Part shown: in pieces, positions 1-9,386 of the stretch
Numbering within the stretch: position 1 is the first letter of the stretch
How the letters are laid out: the number at the start of each line of letters is the position of its first letter
Assembly (NCBI RefSeq): GCF_000224065.1
Contig: NZ_AFWT01000022.1
Location: 1 to 64,000 of the forward strand
Direction of reading: 5' to 3'
Source of the DNA: Thiorhodococcus drewsii AZ1
GTDB lineage: Bacteria; Pseudomonadota; Gammaproteobacteria; Chromatiales; Chromatiaceae
Length of the DNA stretch: 64,000 nucleotides
Notes under the pieces: generated by a model
What the model saw: the letters and a program-made list of their open reading frames with translations, nothing else
The model's database searches: none
Told to the model about the DNA's origin: nothing
Program-made: the position numbers and the translations under genes

Positions 1-1
1 A

Positions 2-112
2 GAGCGTGTGTGATCGGACTACATCGAAATGTTCTACAACAGCCAGCGCCGCCACTCCTATCTGGGCTATGTCAGCCCAGCAGAGTTCGAGGCAAAGGCG
101 AACGCAGCTTAA
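2..112 (+). pseudogene. IS3-family transposase (OrfB) C-terminal fragment
   Basis: The reading frame ending at the TAA at 110-112 encodes the typical end of an IS3-family integrase-type transposase, including YIEMFYNSQRRHSYLGYVSP. An in-frame TGA at 11-13 interrupts it, and the 5' part lies outside the window or is lost. The DNA after the stop, up to about 142, probably holds the right end of the element, because the recombinase homology starts abruptly at 143. It is a remnant, not a functional transposase. Confidence 0.75.
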
Positions 113-142
113 CAAAGTGTCCGCTGGGACTTGACCACTACA

Positions 143-335
143 GTCCATCATTGCGAGACCGAAACGTCTCGCCCCATGTCGTGCGCCATTCCACCGCGAT
201 GGCGCTCCTGCAATCCGGCGTCGACTTGGCAGTCATCGCCTTGTGGCTCGGCCATAAGGATGTCTCGACCACCCATCAGTATTTGGAGGCCGATCTAGCC
301 AGCGCCGGGATGTCGATCTGCAGCACAACGGTGCC
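143..335 (+). pseudogene. Tyrosine recombinase C-terminal fragment, first (duplicate) copy
   Basis: Positions 143-301 encode the catalytic end of a phage-type integrase: the SPHVVRHS box with His-x-x-Arg, then WLGHKD and the TTHQYLEAD segment with the nucleophilic Tyr. It is cut off upstream by the IS3 end and runs out of frame downstream at 302, where sequence from the middle of the same gene begins again. The 159 bp are identical to 535-693. It is a broken duplicate and cannot make a functional protein. Confidence 0.7.
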
Positions 336-693
336 GTGCATTTGCATGGCAAGGGACGCAAGGAGCGTGTCCTGCCGCTCTGGAAACATACCTCGGCAGC
401 GGTACGCGCCTGGATGCGCACCCTGCCAACTGAGCCAACGCAAGCGCTACTCCCAAATCGCTTCGGTCAAGCGATGAGTCGCTCGGGCGTGGAGGAGCGC
501 TTGCAACGCGCTGTCAGTGCGGCTACCTCCGGCTGTCCATCATTGCGAGACCGAAACGTCTCGCCCCATGTCGTGCGCCATTCCACCGCGATGGCGCTCC
601 TGCAATCCGGCGTCGACTTGGCAGTCATCGCCTTGTGGCTCGGCCATAAGGATGTCTCGACCACCCATCAGTATTTGGAGGCCGATCTAGCCA
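143..693 (+). repeat. 159-bp exact direct repeat (143-301 and 535-693)
   Basis: By eye the two copies are identical over 159 bp and lie 392 bp apart. Both cover the catalytic C-terminal part of the recombinase. The junction at 301/302 joins the end of the repeat to the middle of the same gene. This is what a tandem duplication of a gene segment leaves behind once an IS element has removed the first part. Confidence 0.85.
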
Positions 694-791
694 TGAAGGA
701 ACGGGCATTGGCCACATTGCAGCCGCCCGAGACGAAGGCACCGCGTTACTCGCCAAAAGCCGATGTTCTCGCCTTCCTCGACAGCTTGTGA
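303..791 (+). pseudogene. Tyrosine recombinase/integrase, N-terminally truncated
   Basis: This frame encodes the C-terminal half of a tyrosine recombinase. It has the beta-hairpin GKGRKERVLPL with the catalytic Lys, then SPHVVRHS (His-x-x-Arg), WLGHKD and the Tyr in TTHQYLEAD, and ends ADVLAFLDSL. Homology is continuous from about 303; the first usable start is a GTG at 336. The N-terminal DNA-binding domain and the first catalytic Arg are missing, so strand exchange is unlikely. The C-terminal style resembles recombinases that occur in groups of three (RIT-type elements), but only this one is present. Confidence 0.7.
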
Positions 792-890
792 TTAGGCGCA
801 GTCCCGGCTATGCCGCGTGGACGAGCGCTTCCTGATAGGCAACGCTAATTCGGCGTTGATGCCGGACTGCGAGACGTTTGACTGAACAAC

Positions 891-946
891 TGCGCATAAT
901 CCGGAGGTGCGCATAATTGCGTTTATGCCCTGCTGGGCATAAACGC
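891..946 (+). repeat. Direct repeats plus perfect palindrome, possible recombinase site
   Basis: The 10-mer TGCGCATAAT occurs at 891-900 and 908-917 with a 7-bp spacer. It is followed at once by a perfect inverted repeat with 12-bp arms at 919-930 and 935-946 and a 4-base loop. The GCATAA/TTATGC core is shared by the repeats and the palindrome. It lies just downstream of the recombinase remnant and at the start of the IS66 fragment, so it may be the end or crossover site of that recombinase's element (inference). Confidence 0.5.
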
Positions 947-1165
947 AAGAACTGGCTGTTCGCTGGTAGTCCCAAGGGCGCCGAGACTAGCGCCTTGCTC
1001 TACAGCCTGATCGAGACGGCCAAGGCCAACGCCCTCGAGCCCTGGGCCTACCTCAACCATCTCTTCGAATACCTACCTTCGGCCAAGACCCCAGAGGCCA
1101 TCGCGGCACTGTTGCCGCACAATCTGACAATGGACGATATCAAGCCGGTTGGGTCAATCCTGTAG
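944..1165 (+). pseudogene. IS66-family transposase C-terminal fragment
   Basis: The encoded peptide contains KNWLFAGSPKGAETSALLYS and then a stretch beginning LIETAKANALEPWAYLNHLFE, which is the conserved C-terminal tail of IS66-family TnpC transposases. It ends at the TAG at 1163-1165. The full protein is about 500 residues, so only the last 70 or so remain. Upstream homology stops at the palindrome at 919-946, which suggests another element or recombination site replaced the rest. Confidence 0.8.
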
Positions 1166-1350
1166 TTCTCCGGACGCTTACTATCCGTGTCCCCAGAGAC
1201 CTCAGCTGGCGAATGCGATTGCGCACCCGCGCCACTGCTTCCAGTACACATGCGGATGCTTCGCCGCAGCCAGTGGTCCAGCTCGGGGATCGGCCGGTAA
1301 TAGTCCGAGATGCCGAAGTAGCCCATCCAACCACGGACGAGCGAGTTCCG
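1160..1350 (-). pseudogene. Group II intron reverse transcriptase/maturase C-terminal fragment
   Basis: Minus-strand reading gives LVRGWMGYFGISDYYRPIPE followed by LDHWLRRSIRMC, the signature of the maturase (X) domain of LtrA-type group II intron proteins. The expected continuation (YWKQWRRVRNRIRQLRSLGT) is recovered only by restoring one base in each of two places, near 1245 and near 1230. The gene is therefore truncated at both ends and carries two single-base deletions. No intact intron RNA structure was recognised beside it. Confidence 0.75.
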
Positions 1351-1465
1351 GGGACAGTTTACTTAACCCCAAAAACCCCATCAGAAAACTCGAAGAACAG
1401 AACTGAGCGGGGATCGGACAGTGCGACCTGGCAACGCCGCACTTGTCGTATTCCCCCTATTGCTC

Positions 1466-1780
1466 TCAACCGACAATGACCTCGCTGATCTGGATCACTG
1501 GGCTCAGGTCGGTGTAGTTGGGGATGTCGGCCATAATCTCCTCGGCATGCGGGCCGAATCCGGCTTGGAAGGACTCGACGGAGTCGCAGAAGATGTGGCA
1601 CATGCCGACGTAGGTCGCGGGTGTGTCCGGGGCGCCGCCGCCCAATCCTCGATCGATCGTATAGGATCTGCAGTGTTCGCCCATGCGCGCTTTCACCAAG
1701 GGTAGGTGCGTGTCGCGGTAGTAGTCGTGGTCGAAGCGTGCCCCTGGTGTGTTGGGATACATGACACTGACCTTGATCAT
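1466..1780 (-). CDS. EthD-family protein
   Basis: This 104-residue protein begins MIKVSVMYPN and has the EthD/dimeric alpha-beta barrel pattern: DHDYYRDTHLPLVKARMG near residues 18-35, a YVGMCHIFCDSVESF stretch, and a final strand SPVIQISEVIVG. The length is normal for the family. EthD proteins were first linked to a cytochrome P450 ether-degradation cluster, but many stand alone with unknown roles, as here. A GAGGAG ribosome-binding site lies 8 bases before the ATG. It reads toward the mobile-element debris and its substrate cannot be assigned. Confidence 0.85.
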   Translation of the reverse strand: MIKVSVMYPNTPGARFDHDYYRDTHLPLVKARMGEHCRSYTIDRGLGGGAPDTPATYVGMCHIFCDSVESFQAGFGPHAEEIMADIPNYTDLSPVIQISEVIVG

Positions 1781-2050
1781 TGGCGATCTCCTCGTCGTGT
1801 TCTTGTTGGATGTCGTGCTTGGTCCGGAGAGAGGACGCCATGTGCATGAGCAGGTAACGGGCCAATGCGGTTTCTGTCGGTCGAGAGCCGTTTCGGCAAG
1901 GCTTGAACGTGACCGCTGTTGCAGCCTTGACCCGCCGCTGTTCCATGTGTGCCGTTACGCGGGTCACTCCACGAGGCGTCGTTTTCTCCGTGTTCGGTTT
2001 TCGGCGGGAACGGCTGCTGTTGCGAGACGGATCGTCCGCGCTGGATGTGG

Positions 2051-3742
2051 TTAGATCTTGAAGTTTCCGACCAAGTCTCTGAGATCGCCGCCCAGTTGGC
2101 TCACCTCGTGTGCCGTATCGGCCGAGCTCTTCGCCGCGCGCTCGGAGTGATCGGCGGTGTCTGAGATGTGCGTGACGTTGCGGTTGATCTCCTCCGCGAC
2201 CGCTCCCTGTTCCTCGGCGGCGGTTGCGATCTGAGTATTCATGGCCGTGATGGTGCCGACCGCCTCTGAGATGGCGCGCAGACTGTCGCCGGCCCGTTCG
2301 GCGACCTCGACCGCCTGCTTGGTCTGGTCGGCGCTGCGGGTCATCATCTCGACCGTGTCCGAGGTGCCGGACTGCAGCCGCTGAGTCATGTCCTGGATCT
2401 CCAGGGTGGATTGCTGCGTGCGGCTCGCAAGCGTACGCACCTCGTCGGCGACGACGGCGAATCCGCGACCCTGTTCGCCGGCGCGGGCGGCCTCGATCGC
2501 CGCGTTCAGTGCGAGCAGATTGGTCTGCTCGGCGATGCCGCGAATCACGTCCAGCACCGAGCCGATGTGCGCGCTCTCTGTCGAGAGCGTCCGAGCCATG
2601 TCGGCCGCATCGTCCGAGAGCCGGGCCAGCTCGCCGATGCAGGAGATGGTGCCGTCTACGGTCGAGATGCCCTCTTGGACCTTGGTTTCTGCGGATTCCG
2701 CCGCCTGAGCCGCCTCCGACGCATTGCGCGCCACATCTTGAACCGTTGCGGTCATCTGATTGATGGCGACCGCGATCTGATCGGTTCCCTGCCGCTGTTT
2801 CTGTGCCGCCGTATTCGCCTGATCGGCGTTGTCCCGCATCTGTTCCGCCGCGACTGTCAGACGTTTCGTGACCGTATCGACGCTTTGGATGATGCGATGG
2901 ATCTTGACGACGAAATGGTTGAATCCGGATGACAGTTTGCCGACCTCGTCCGCGCTCTTTTCATCAAGGCGCCGGGTCAGGTCACCATCGCCGTCGGCGA
3001 TTTCGAGCAGCGCGGACGATGTGTTGGCCAGGGGGCGGGTGATGCGACTGGAGAGCCAGATGCTCCCCGCTAGGGCGAGCACGATCAGCAGTGCGGCCAA
3101 CGACGTCGTTTTGATGAGGCGTGCGGTGATCGACTGATCAACTTGTTTCTTGATTTGCGCGAGCGTTGCGTCGATGTCGTCGATATAGAAACCCGTGCCG
3201 ACGATCCACTGCCATTTATCCAAGGGGGCGACGTAACTCAGCTTATCCACCAGGTTGTGCGTCGAGGGCTTGTCCCATTTGTACATATAGGTTCCACCGC
3301 CCGCTTGGCCCTGTTCGATCATCGATCGAATCAACGGTTTTCCGTCCTTGTCGCGCAGATCGATGAGGTTTTTCCCCTCAAGCTCCGGTTTGGGGCCGAG
3401 CACCTGGTTGGTGCCGTCATAGCTGTAGGCGAAGATATAACCGTCGGCGCCGAAGCTGAGTTGGCGCAGGATCGTCTTGGCGCGCTCCTGCGCCGCCCTG
3501 TCCTCCGGTCCGGCCGCATCGTAGATCTTCTTGATAGCACTGATGGCCAGTTCGACGTAGCTCTTCAGTTGCGCCGCCTTTTCGGCCATCAGCAGGGCTC
3601 GGGTGTTCTCGATCCGTTCCACCCCCGCTTGACGCTCGCTGCTGATCGTCTGGGTCAGCAAGAGGCCGACGACGAGGAGGATGGGTGTGATTGCAACCAG
3701 CAGGATTTTGGATCTGATCGAGAGCGTTTTTGTTTTCATCAT
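2051..3742 (-). CDS. Methyl-accepting chemotaxis protein with Cache sensor
   Basis: A 563-residue inner-membrane chemoreceptor. An N-terminal membrane helix (about residues 12-30) is followed by a periplasmic single-Cache (sCache_2-like) domain with the motif [18 protein letters not shown] near 175-192. A second helix lies near 213-232, then a HAMP domain with [11 protein letters not shown]. The cytoplasmic signalling hairpin contains [20 protein letters not shown] and [15 protein letters not shown]. No C-terminal CheR pentapeptide is visible. The ligand is unknown; sCache_2 receptors often bind small carboxylates. Two adjacent ATG codons could serve as start, and the AAAGG just ahead favours the second (3739). 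No che genes lie nearby. Confidence 0.95.
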   Translation of the reverse strand: MMKTKTLSIRSKILLVAITPILLVVGLLLTQTISSERQAGVERIENTRALLMAEKAAQLKSYVELAISAIKKIYDAAGPEDRAAQERAKTILRQLSFGADGYIFAYSYDGTNQVLGPKPELEGKNLIDLRDKDGKPLIRSMIEQGQAGGGTYMYKWDKPSTHNLVDKLSYVAPLDKWQWIVGTGFYIDDIDATLAQIKKQVDQSITARLIKTTSLAALLIVLALAGSIWLSSRITRPLANTSSALLEIADGDGDLTRRLDEKSADEVGKLSSGFNHFVVKIHRIIQSVDTVTKRLTVAAEQMRDNADQANTAAQKQRQGTDQIAVAINQMTATVQDVARNASEAAQAAESAETKVQEGISTVDGTISCIGELARLSDDAADMARTLSTESAHIGSVLDVIRGIAEQTNLLALNAAIEAARAGEQGRGFAVVADEVRTLASRTQQSTLEIQDMTQRLQSGTSDTVEMMTRSADQTKQAVEVAERAGDSLRAISEAVGTITAMNTQIATAAEEQGAVAEEINRNVTHISDTADHSERAAKSSADTAHEVSQLGGDLRDLVGNFKI

Positions 3743-3941
3743 CCTTTCTTCGTCCTCTTCACGTCGATCGTGAACCTAGATGCGGAACGGTCATCTGGAT
3801 CGAGACCAGTCCGAAAGCAGTGTTTTTTAAGCGTGCCGGGAGGAAGTGGGGCCGGATTGATCGTTATTGTTCTGCAGCCCTGTGCCCGCTCGACAGGTCT
3901 GTGTACACAAGCAAAAGATAGACCAGATTACGGTGGCTGAC

Positions 3942-4424
3942 ATGCGTACATTCGTCGTTCGATATATGGCCTCCATGGCCATGCTGACATGGGCGTCTCT
4001 GCCGATGGCGGCTGATTGGCGGGGGCAATTGTCAGATGGGACTCAGATCGAGGTGGATTCGCAAACCCACCGTGCCTGGCAGTTGGATCATGGTCAGCGG
4101 CGTCCGCTATGGGATGGAGTGCATCGGCTCGCCGACGGCTCGGTGGTGATCGTCCGGGAGGGAAGGGCGGTTCCCCAGGCTGGGATGTTGGATGCCTGGA
4201 GTCGAGCTGAGACGCCCAAGACGGGGTCGCGCTTGGCCGATTGCGAGCGTCTGCTAGATCATGCGTGCGGTAAGGACGGGCGTTGCGTTCGGGCCGAGCC
4301 TTGCCGTGCGGCGCGTCAGTTGGGGGCGATGGCCGACGAGGCAGAGACGGCCGAAGCGGCGGACGAGCTTGCTGCTCAATGCCGGGAGGCGCTAGGGAGC
4401 GATTTCTTCACGCCTTGCGACTGA
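3942..4424 (+). CDS. Small exported protein of unknown function
   Basis: Unrecognised 160-residue protein. The ATG at 3942 gives a good signal peptide (MRTFVVRYMASMAMLTWASL ending PMAA). The mature part has a beta-rich N-terminal half (residues about 25-90) followed by a Cys-rich helical half with Cys in ADCERLLDHACGKDGRCVRA, EPCRAARQ, AQCREAL and a final PCD, so disulfides in the periplasm are likely. It stands alone between the chemoreceptor (divergent) and the LysM gene (convergent, 33 bp apart). No function can be proposed. Confidence 0.7.
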   Translation: MRTFVVRYMASMAMLTWASLPMAADWRGQLSDGTQIEVDSQTHRAWQLDHGQRRPLWDGVHRLADGSVVIVREGRAVPQAGMLDAWSRAETPKTGSRLADCERLLDHACGKDGRCVRAEPCRAARQLGAMADEAETAEAADELAAQCREALGSDFFTPCD

Positions 4425-4457
4425 TGGCGAGGTTGGCGCGTGTCCGGGGTGGTGCCG

Positions 4458-5351
4458 TCAGGGGATGACCAGTGTCATTCCGGGGGCTAAGTGGTCTGGG
4501 TCTTCGAGGAGATGGCGGTTGGCTTCGAAGAGGGTGTGCCACTGGTTGCCGCTGCCATAGAGGCGGCTGCTGATCTGGGCGAGGGTGTCGTTCGACCGCA
4601 CCCGGTAGACGCCTTGGGCCGAAAGGGTGTTGGCTAGTATGAATTGTCTTCGCTGAAGCGCGTCCTCGGCCGCGCGGATGCGATCGCTGGCGGCCGGGTC
4701 CGGTGGTGAACTGGGAGTCTGTTGCGCTTCTTGCAGCAGGGCGAATGCCTCGGCGGCCGATTCGCGCGCGGCCTCGGGCGTGAGGGTGCCGCCCTGTGAG
4801 GTGGGGAGCTGGCTCTGGATCTCGGCCAAGCGGGATTCGAGTTCGGCGTGCGCCTCGGTCGTTGTGTGTAGCTCCTCGTCGAATCTGGCGATCCGGTCCT
4901 CGTGCTCGGCGAGCTTGTCCTTGAGTTTGTCGCGCTCCGATTGCAGGTCGAGCGTGTCCATGTGCAGCCGGGCGATTTCGGCGTCCTTTTCCTCGACCTG
5001 GCGTTCCAATGCGATCATTTCGGCTTGGAGCCGCTGCGTCTCTTCCCTCTGGCGCTCGACTTGCTGCGATTTTTCGGCCAGTCGGCGCTCGGCCTCCATA
5101 CGGGCCTGGTCGGCACCCTTGCGCGCGGTGGCGGATTCGCGCAGCTTGCCTTCCATGCCTTGGACGCGCTGCTTGAGCTCTTCGAGTTGATGCTGGAAAT
5201 GATCGAGCTGTTCCAGGTTCCCAGGCGGCGTCTCGTTCGCCGCCTGGGACGTGGGCTCGGCCGTGAAGACCAGGGCCGGAGCCGTCAGAACGAGGATCCC
5301 GGCGATCATGAGCGCCAGAGTCGGAGTGGCAAGGCGTGGGGTCGGTTGCAT
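4458..5351 (-). CDS. LysM-domain coiled-coil envelope protein
   Basis: A 297-residue exported protein. It has a signal or anchor sequence (residues about 10-30), then about 130 residues of charged coiled coil (from near 48 to 180, rich in Glu/Lys/Arg/Gln), a linker, and a C-terminal LysM domain starting YRVRSNDTLAQISSRLYGSG and ending PGMTLVIP. LysM binds peptidoglycan. The overall plan recalls FimV or tetratricopeptide-less envelope scaffolds, but no specific family is assigned. The start at 5351 is supported by AGGAG 8 bases upstream. The gene follows trpB2 by 56 bp and may be co-transcribed with it. Confidence 0.85.
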   Translation of the reverse strand: MQPTPRLATPTLALMIAGILVLTAPALVFTAEPTSQAANETPPGNLEQLDHFQHQLEELKQRVQGMEGKLRESATARKGADQARMEAERRLAEKSQQVERQREETQRLQAEMIALERQVEEKDAEIARLHMDTLDLQSERDKLKDKLAEHEDRIARFDEELHTTTEAHAELESRLAEIQSQLPTSQGGTLTPEAARESAAEAFALLQEAQQTPSSPPDPAASDRIRAAEDALQRRQFILANTLSAQGVYRVRSNDTLAQISSRLYGSGNQWHTLFEANRHLLEDPDHLAPGMTLVIP

Positions 5352-5407
5352 CCGGCGTTCTCCTGATCGTGGCGCGTTCGAGGATCCTCTGTTACCTGGG
5401 CAATGCC

Positions 5408-6769
5408 TCAACCGATCGACGGCAGACCGGAGAGCGCCATGGCCACCTCGTTCTCGGCGTAGTCGAGATCCTTCAGCTTGCCGCCCAGATAGTCCGTATA
5501 GGCCTGCATGTCGAAGTTTCCGTGACCGCTCAGATTGAAGAGGATGGTCTTGGATTCGCCCGACTCGCGGCACTTCTCGGCCTCGTGGATCGCCGCGCGT
5601 ACCGCGTGGGTGGCCTCGGGCGCGGGGACGATACCCTCTGATTGGGCGAACTGGATGCCGGCCGCGAAGCATTCGAGCTGGTTGTAGGAGCGCGGGGCGA
5701 TATAGCCGAGCTTGGCCAGATGGCTGATCTGCGGCGCCATGCCGTGATAGCGCAGACCGCCGGCGTGGAAGCCCGGTGGGACGAAGGTCGAGCCCAGTGT
5801 ATGCATCTTGCACAGCGGGGTGAGGTGGGCGGTGTCGCCGAAGTCGTAGGCGAAGAGCCCCTTGGTGAGCGTCGGGCAGGCGGTGGGTTCGACAGCGATG
5901 CATTCCACCGCGCGGCCGCCACGCAGCTGAGTGCCGAGGAAGGGGAAGGCGATGCCGGCGAAGTTGCTGCCGCCGCCAGTGCAGCCGATGATCATATCTG
6001 GATAGGCGTCGGCCATCTCCAGTTGTTTCTGGGCCTCCAGTCCGATGACGGTCTGGTGCAGCAGGACGTGGTTGAGCACGCTGCCGAGGGCATATTTGGT
6101 GTCGTCGCGCTGGACGGCCAGTTCGACCGCCTCGCTGATGGCGATGCCTAGGCTGCCGGTGCTGTCCGGATGCTCGGCGAGCACGGCGCGGCCCGATTCG
6201 GTGGTGTTGCTGGGGCTGGCGATGCACTGGGCGCCGAAGGTCTCCATGAAGGCGCGGCGGTACGGCTTATGGTTGTAGCTGACCTTGACCATGTAGACCA
6301 GGATTTCGAGGCCGAACATGGATCCGGCCATGGCCAGGGACGAGCCCCACTGACCGGCGCCGGTCTCGGTGGTGATGCGCTTGACGCCTTCCGCCTTGTT
6401 GTAGAAGGCCTGGGCGATGGCGGTGTTGGCCTTGTGGCTTCCCGGTGGGCTGACGCCCTCGTACTTGTAGAAGATCTTGGCCGGGGTATTGAGCGCCTGT
6501 TCGAGACGTCGGGCGCGGTAGAGCGGGGAGGGGCGCCACTGGCAGAGAATTTCGCGGACCGGCTCTGGGATCTCGATCTCGCGTTCGGTGCTGACTTCCT
6601 GCTCGATGACGGCACGGGGGAAGATGACACCGAGTTCTTCCGGGGTGATCGGCTGCTTGGTGCCCGGATGCAGAACCGGGTCCATGGGCACGGGCAGATC
6701 GGCGTTGATGTTGTACCAGAAGCGGGGAATCTGTTGCTCGTCGAGCTGATATTTGACTGGGTCGCTCAT
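5408..6769 (-). CDS. trpB: Tryptophan synthase beta chain, TrpB2 type
   Basis: This 453-residue PLP enzyme catalyses the indole-plus-serine step of tryptophan synthesis. It belongs to the long TrpB2 branch, with an N-terminal extension ([12 protein letters not shown]) and the PLP lysine in [13 protein letters not shown] near residue 112. [12 protein letters not shown] and the [11 protein letters not shown] phosphate-binding loop follow. TrpB2 lacks the usual interface with TrpA; family members act alone or salvage indole or use related substrates. No trpA or other trp gene is adjacent, which fits that. The neighbours are a LysM protein downstream and acetolactate decarboxylase upstream. Confidence 0.95.
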   Translation of the reverse strand: MSDPVKYQLDEQQIPRFWYNINADLPVPMDPVLHPGTKQPITPEELGVIFPRAVIEQEVSTEREIEIPEPVREILCQWRPSPLYRARRLEQALNTPAKIFYKYEGVSPPGSHKANTAIAQAFYNKAEGVKRITTETGAGQWGSSLAMAGSMFGLEILVYMVKVSYNHKPYRRAFMETFGAQCIASPSNTTESGRAVLAEHPDSTGSLGIAISEAVELAVQRDDTKYALGSVLNHVLLHQTVIGLEAQKQLEMADAYPDMIIGCTGGGSNFAGIAFPFLGTQLRGGRAVECIAVEPTACPTLTKGLFAYDFGDTAHLTPLCKMHTLGSTFVPPGFHAGGLRYHGMAPQISHLAKLGYIAPRSYNQLECFAAGIQFAQSEGIVPAPEATHAVRAAIHEAEKCRESGESKTILFNLSGHGNFDMQAYTDYLGGKLKDLDYAENEVAMALSGLPSIG

Positions 6770-6998
6770 TCTGACGTATTCGCCTCAGTGATGGATGGGC
6801 TGCCGGCGGTAGATGAAACACGTTCTTGGGCGCGTTTCCAGGGGGCACTTGTCTGTACCATCGCGTACGACCTTCAGTCGCCGCCTTCTTTCTCGGATCA
6901 CCGCTGGTCTTGCGTTATCGCGCGGCAAGTGTGCCAGTTTTGTTGCTGGCCTTGAATCCCATCCAGGCCGAAACTTGCGCCAGGCCAGTTTTATTCAT

Positions 6999-7784
6999 TC
7001 ATTCGTCCGATTTGCCCTGCTCGACCCGGTGCAGTGCTTCGCTGCGATCCGCTTCCAGGTTGGCGTCGAGGAAGGACGGATCCATCGGCAGGCCGACCGA
7101 CCAGTCGTTGGTGAGGTCGATGGCGACCTGGCCTCGGGTCAGCTCGAAGTCGAGCAGGTGTCCTGCATGCTGCCGGTCGTCCGAGAGGAAATGGAGATGG
7201 AAACCGGGTACGTTGACGCCCTTGGTGAAGGCCGGACACCAGAAGCCGATGAGTGTGCCTCGGATCTCTTTCTGCTCGAAAAAGGTCTGCGACTTGGACG
7301 CCTCCAAGAGCGGAGGGTAGGGTTTATATTGGCGCGGGACGCTGCGATAGCGGACCTGGGCGAATTGGCCATCGACCCGGATCGCATAGGCGATGTTGCG
7401 ACTCGGCAGTGCGGCCTCCAGCCAGGACTTGAAGTCGGCATAGTTCTGGTCGCTCGGCGGTGTGAGCGCGAGGTCCTGATCGAAATGGGTGACGGCCATG
7501 AAGGGCGTGCCCGTTTCGGGCGGCATCTGACGTACCACGCCGTCCGAGCGGGCCTGGTAGATCCTGCCCTCGAAGAGGATGGCCTCGCCGTCGAGCGCCT
7601 CGAAGGTCCCCAGTCCGAAGTCGCCGTGACGCATGAGGTCGCCGACCTGTGCGACCGGTTCGTAGACGCCGGCGAGCAGTGCGTCGATGGTTGAGACCTG
7701 ATAGAGGGTGTCGTCACCCGCCTGCGCCTGGATACAGATGCCGAAGCCGAGCACCATGGCCGAAAGCCTGGTCGAGATCTTCAT
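6999..7784 (-). CDS. budA: Alpha-acetolactate decarboxylase, exported
   Basis: A 261-residue protein converting 2-acetolactate to acetoin. The family's Zn-binding block is present: GFHLHFLSDDRQHAGHLLDF near residues 190-210, giving the His-x-His...His set. The other conserved stretches are HGDFGLGTFEALDGE and the RNIAYAIRVDGQF segment. Residues 1-22 (MKISTRLSAMVLGFGICIQA) are a clear signal peptide, so the enzyme should act outside the cytoplasm, unlike the cytosolic enterobacterial BudA. No budB/alsS or butanediol dehydrogenase lies beside it. The gene is divergent from thrE. Confidence 0.92.
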   Translation of the reverse strand: MKISTRLSAMVLGFGICIQAQAGDDTLYQVSTIDALLAGVYEPVAQVGDLMRHGDFGLGTFEALDGEAILFEGRIYQARSDGVVRQMPPETGTPFMAVTHFDQDLALTPPSDQNYADFKSWLEAALPSRNIAYAIRVDGQFAQVRYRSVPRQYKPYPPLLEASKSQTFFEQKEIRGTLIGFWCPAFTKGVNVPGFHLHFLSDDRQHAGHLLDFELTRGQVAIDLTNDWSVGLPMDPSFLDANLEADRSEALHRVEQGKSDE

Positions 7785-8011
7785 CGGTCGGTCCTCTCGG
7801 AGGGTGCGCTCGAGCGATCACCCTCGTGGTGCGTGTGTCAGGATGTGGAATCTATGCCGGCATTCGTTGTCAGACGCCGGGCTTGTTCGGCATGAGATCG
7901 GATCTTTATGATTCTGCCGCTCGGTCTCTATTCGGCTGGTGGTTGACGGCGTGTGCATCCCGATCGTTTCCGATGGCCGAACTCAATGCATTCTAACCAC
8001 CAACGAGGCTC

Positions 8012-9313
8012 ATGGATCCTGTTATCCCACAATCCGCTAAAACGCTCGACGAGACGCTCGATTTCGAGTCGACCTGCCGCGCGGTCGTGCGCGCTGGTAC
8101 CCTCATGGCCTCGGCCGGAACCGGTGCCTACCGTGTGAAAGAAGAAATGAACCGGGTGGGAGTCGCGCTCGGTTTGGAGGCCGTCCATGCCGAGGTGACG
8201 CTCAACACGGTGATGGCGACCTGCGTGCTTGGATCCAGGACGCATACGCTGGTGGGGACCATCCCGGCGGTCAGCGTCAACGCGGGGCGTATCGTCGAGA
8301 TGGAGGCGCTGGCGCTCGGTACCGCGCAGGGGACCCGTCTCGACGACTTCGAGCGTCGGCTCGATGCCATCGCCAACCATGCGACCCGCTACGGACCTGT
8401 GCTGACGGCCATGGCCGCGATGCTCGCCTGTGGGGCCTTCTGCTTTCTCAATCACGGCGGTTGGCTGGAGTGTCTGGGCGTTGCGATTGGCGCCGGGGCG
8501 GGGCAGTGGTTGCGCGCGACGCTCGCCCGCCGTCGTCTCAATCAGCTTGGGGTCACCCTGATGGCGGGCATCGTCGCCTGTCTGCTCTATCTCGTGGTCA
8601 CAGGGGTCTTGATGACGCTCGGGGTGCCCAGCTCGCGTCACGCTGCGGGTTATACATCCGCCGTGCTCTTTCTGATTCCGGGCTTTCCGCTCATCACTGC
8701 CGCGCTCGACCTGGCCCGACTCGATTTCAGCGCCGGGATCGCGCGGTTGACCTATGCCATCCTGATCGTCAGCGTGGCCTCCATCAGCGCCTGGCTGGTC
8801 GCCGAACTGGTGCATCTGGTCCCCTTGCAGGCGCCGGAGCTGGATCTGTCGGATCCGACGCTGGTGACATTACGGATGGCGGCGAGCTTCTGCGGCGTCT
8901 TGGGATTTGCCATCATGTTCAACACCCCGCTGCACATCGCCTTGGCGGCCGCCGCGATCGGGATGCTGGCCAATACGCTGCGACTCTATTGGGTCGACCT
9001 CCATTGGCCGCTGCAACTGGCCGCTCCGGCGGCGAGTCTGCTGGTCGGGCTGTTGGCCGCCTGGATCTCGCCGCGCATGCACTGTCCGAGGATCGTGCTG
9101 TCGGTACCGCCGGTGCTCATCATGATTCCGGGCGCGATCGCCTATCAGGCGCTGGTCTATGCCAATCAGGGGATGTCGCAGGAGGCGATCGACAACGCCT
9201 ACCAGGCCATGTTCATCGTCGCCGGAATCGTCATCGGACTGGCGCTCGCCCGCATGCTGACGGACCGCGCCTGGAGCTTCGAGGGCCGGATTCCCGGCAA
9301 GCCGGATCGGTAA
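8012..9313 (+). CDS. Threonine/serine exporter family protein (ThrE-like)
   Basis: A 433-residue inner-membrane protein. The N-terminal soluble domain (about residues 15-125) carries the DUF1212 pattern, including SAGTGAYRVKEEMNRVGVAL. About ten membrane helices follow from near residue 130, in two blocks corresponding to ThrE and ThrE_2. Characterised relatives export threonine and serine. Here both halves are fused in one polypeptide, the usual ThrE arrangement. GAGG sits just before the ATG. The neighbours give no pathway hint. Confidence 0.88.
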   Translation: MDPVIPQSAKTLDETLDFESTCRAVVRAGTLMASAGTGAYRVKEEMNRVGVALGLEAVHAEVTLNTVMATCVLGSRTHTLVGTIPAVSVNAGRIVEMEALALGTAQGTRLDDFERRLDAIANHATRYGPVLTAMAAMLACGAFCFLNHGGWLECLGVAIGAGAGQWLRATLARRRLNQLGVTLMAGIVACLLYLVVTGVLMTLGVPSSRHAAGYTSAVLFLIPGFPLITAALDLARLDFSAGIARLTYAILIVSVASISAWLVAELVHLVPLQAPELDLSDPTLVTLRMAASFCGVLGFAIMFNTPLHIALAAAAIGMLANTLRLYWVDLHWPLQLAAPAASLLVGLLAAWISPRMHCPRIVLSVPPVLIMIPGAIAYQALVYANQGMSQEAIDNAYQAMFIVAGIVIGLALARMLTDRAWSFEGRIPGKPDR

Positions 9314-9386
9314 GCGCCTCTCCTCTTGTTGGAAGCAAGGCGTGTGTTTTCTTCATGTTGGGTGCGACTGAACGGGAGACACTGAA

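Noticed and set aside
5352-6227. Upstream extension of the LysM gene into trpB2
   Set aside because: The extension is out-of-frame trpB2 sequence rich in Arg/His/Pro; the start at 5351 has a good ribosome-binding site and signal peptide.
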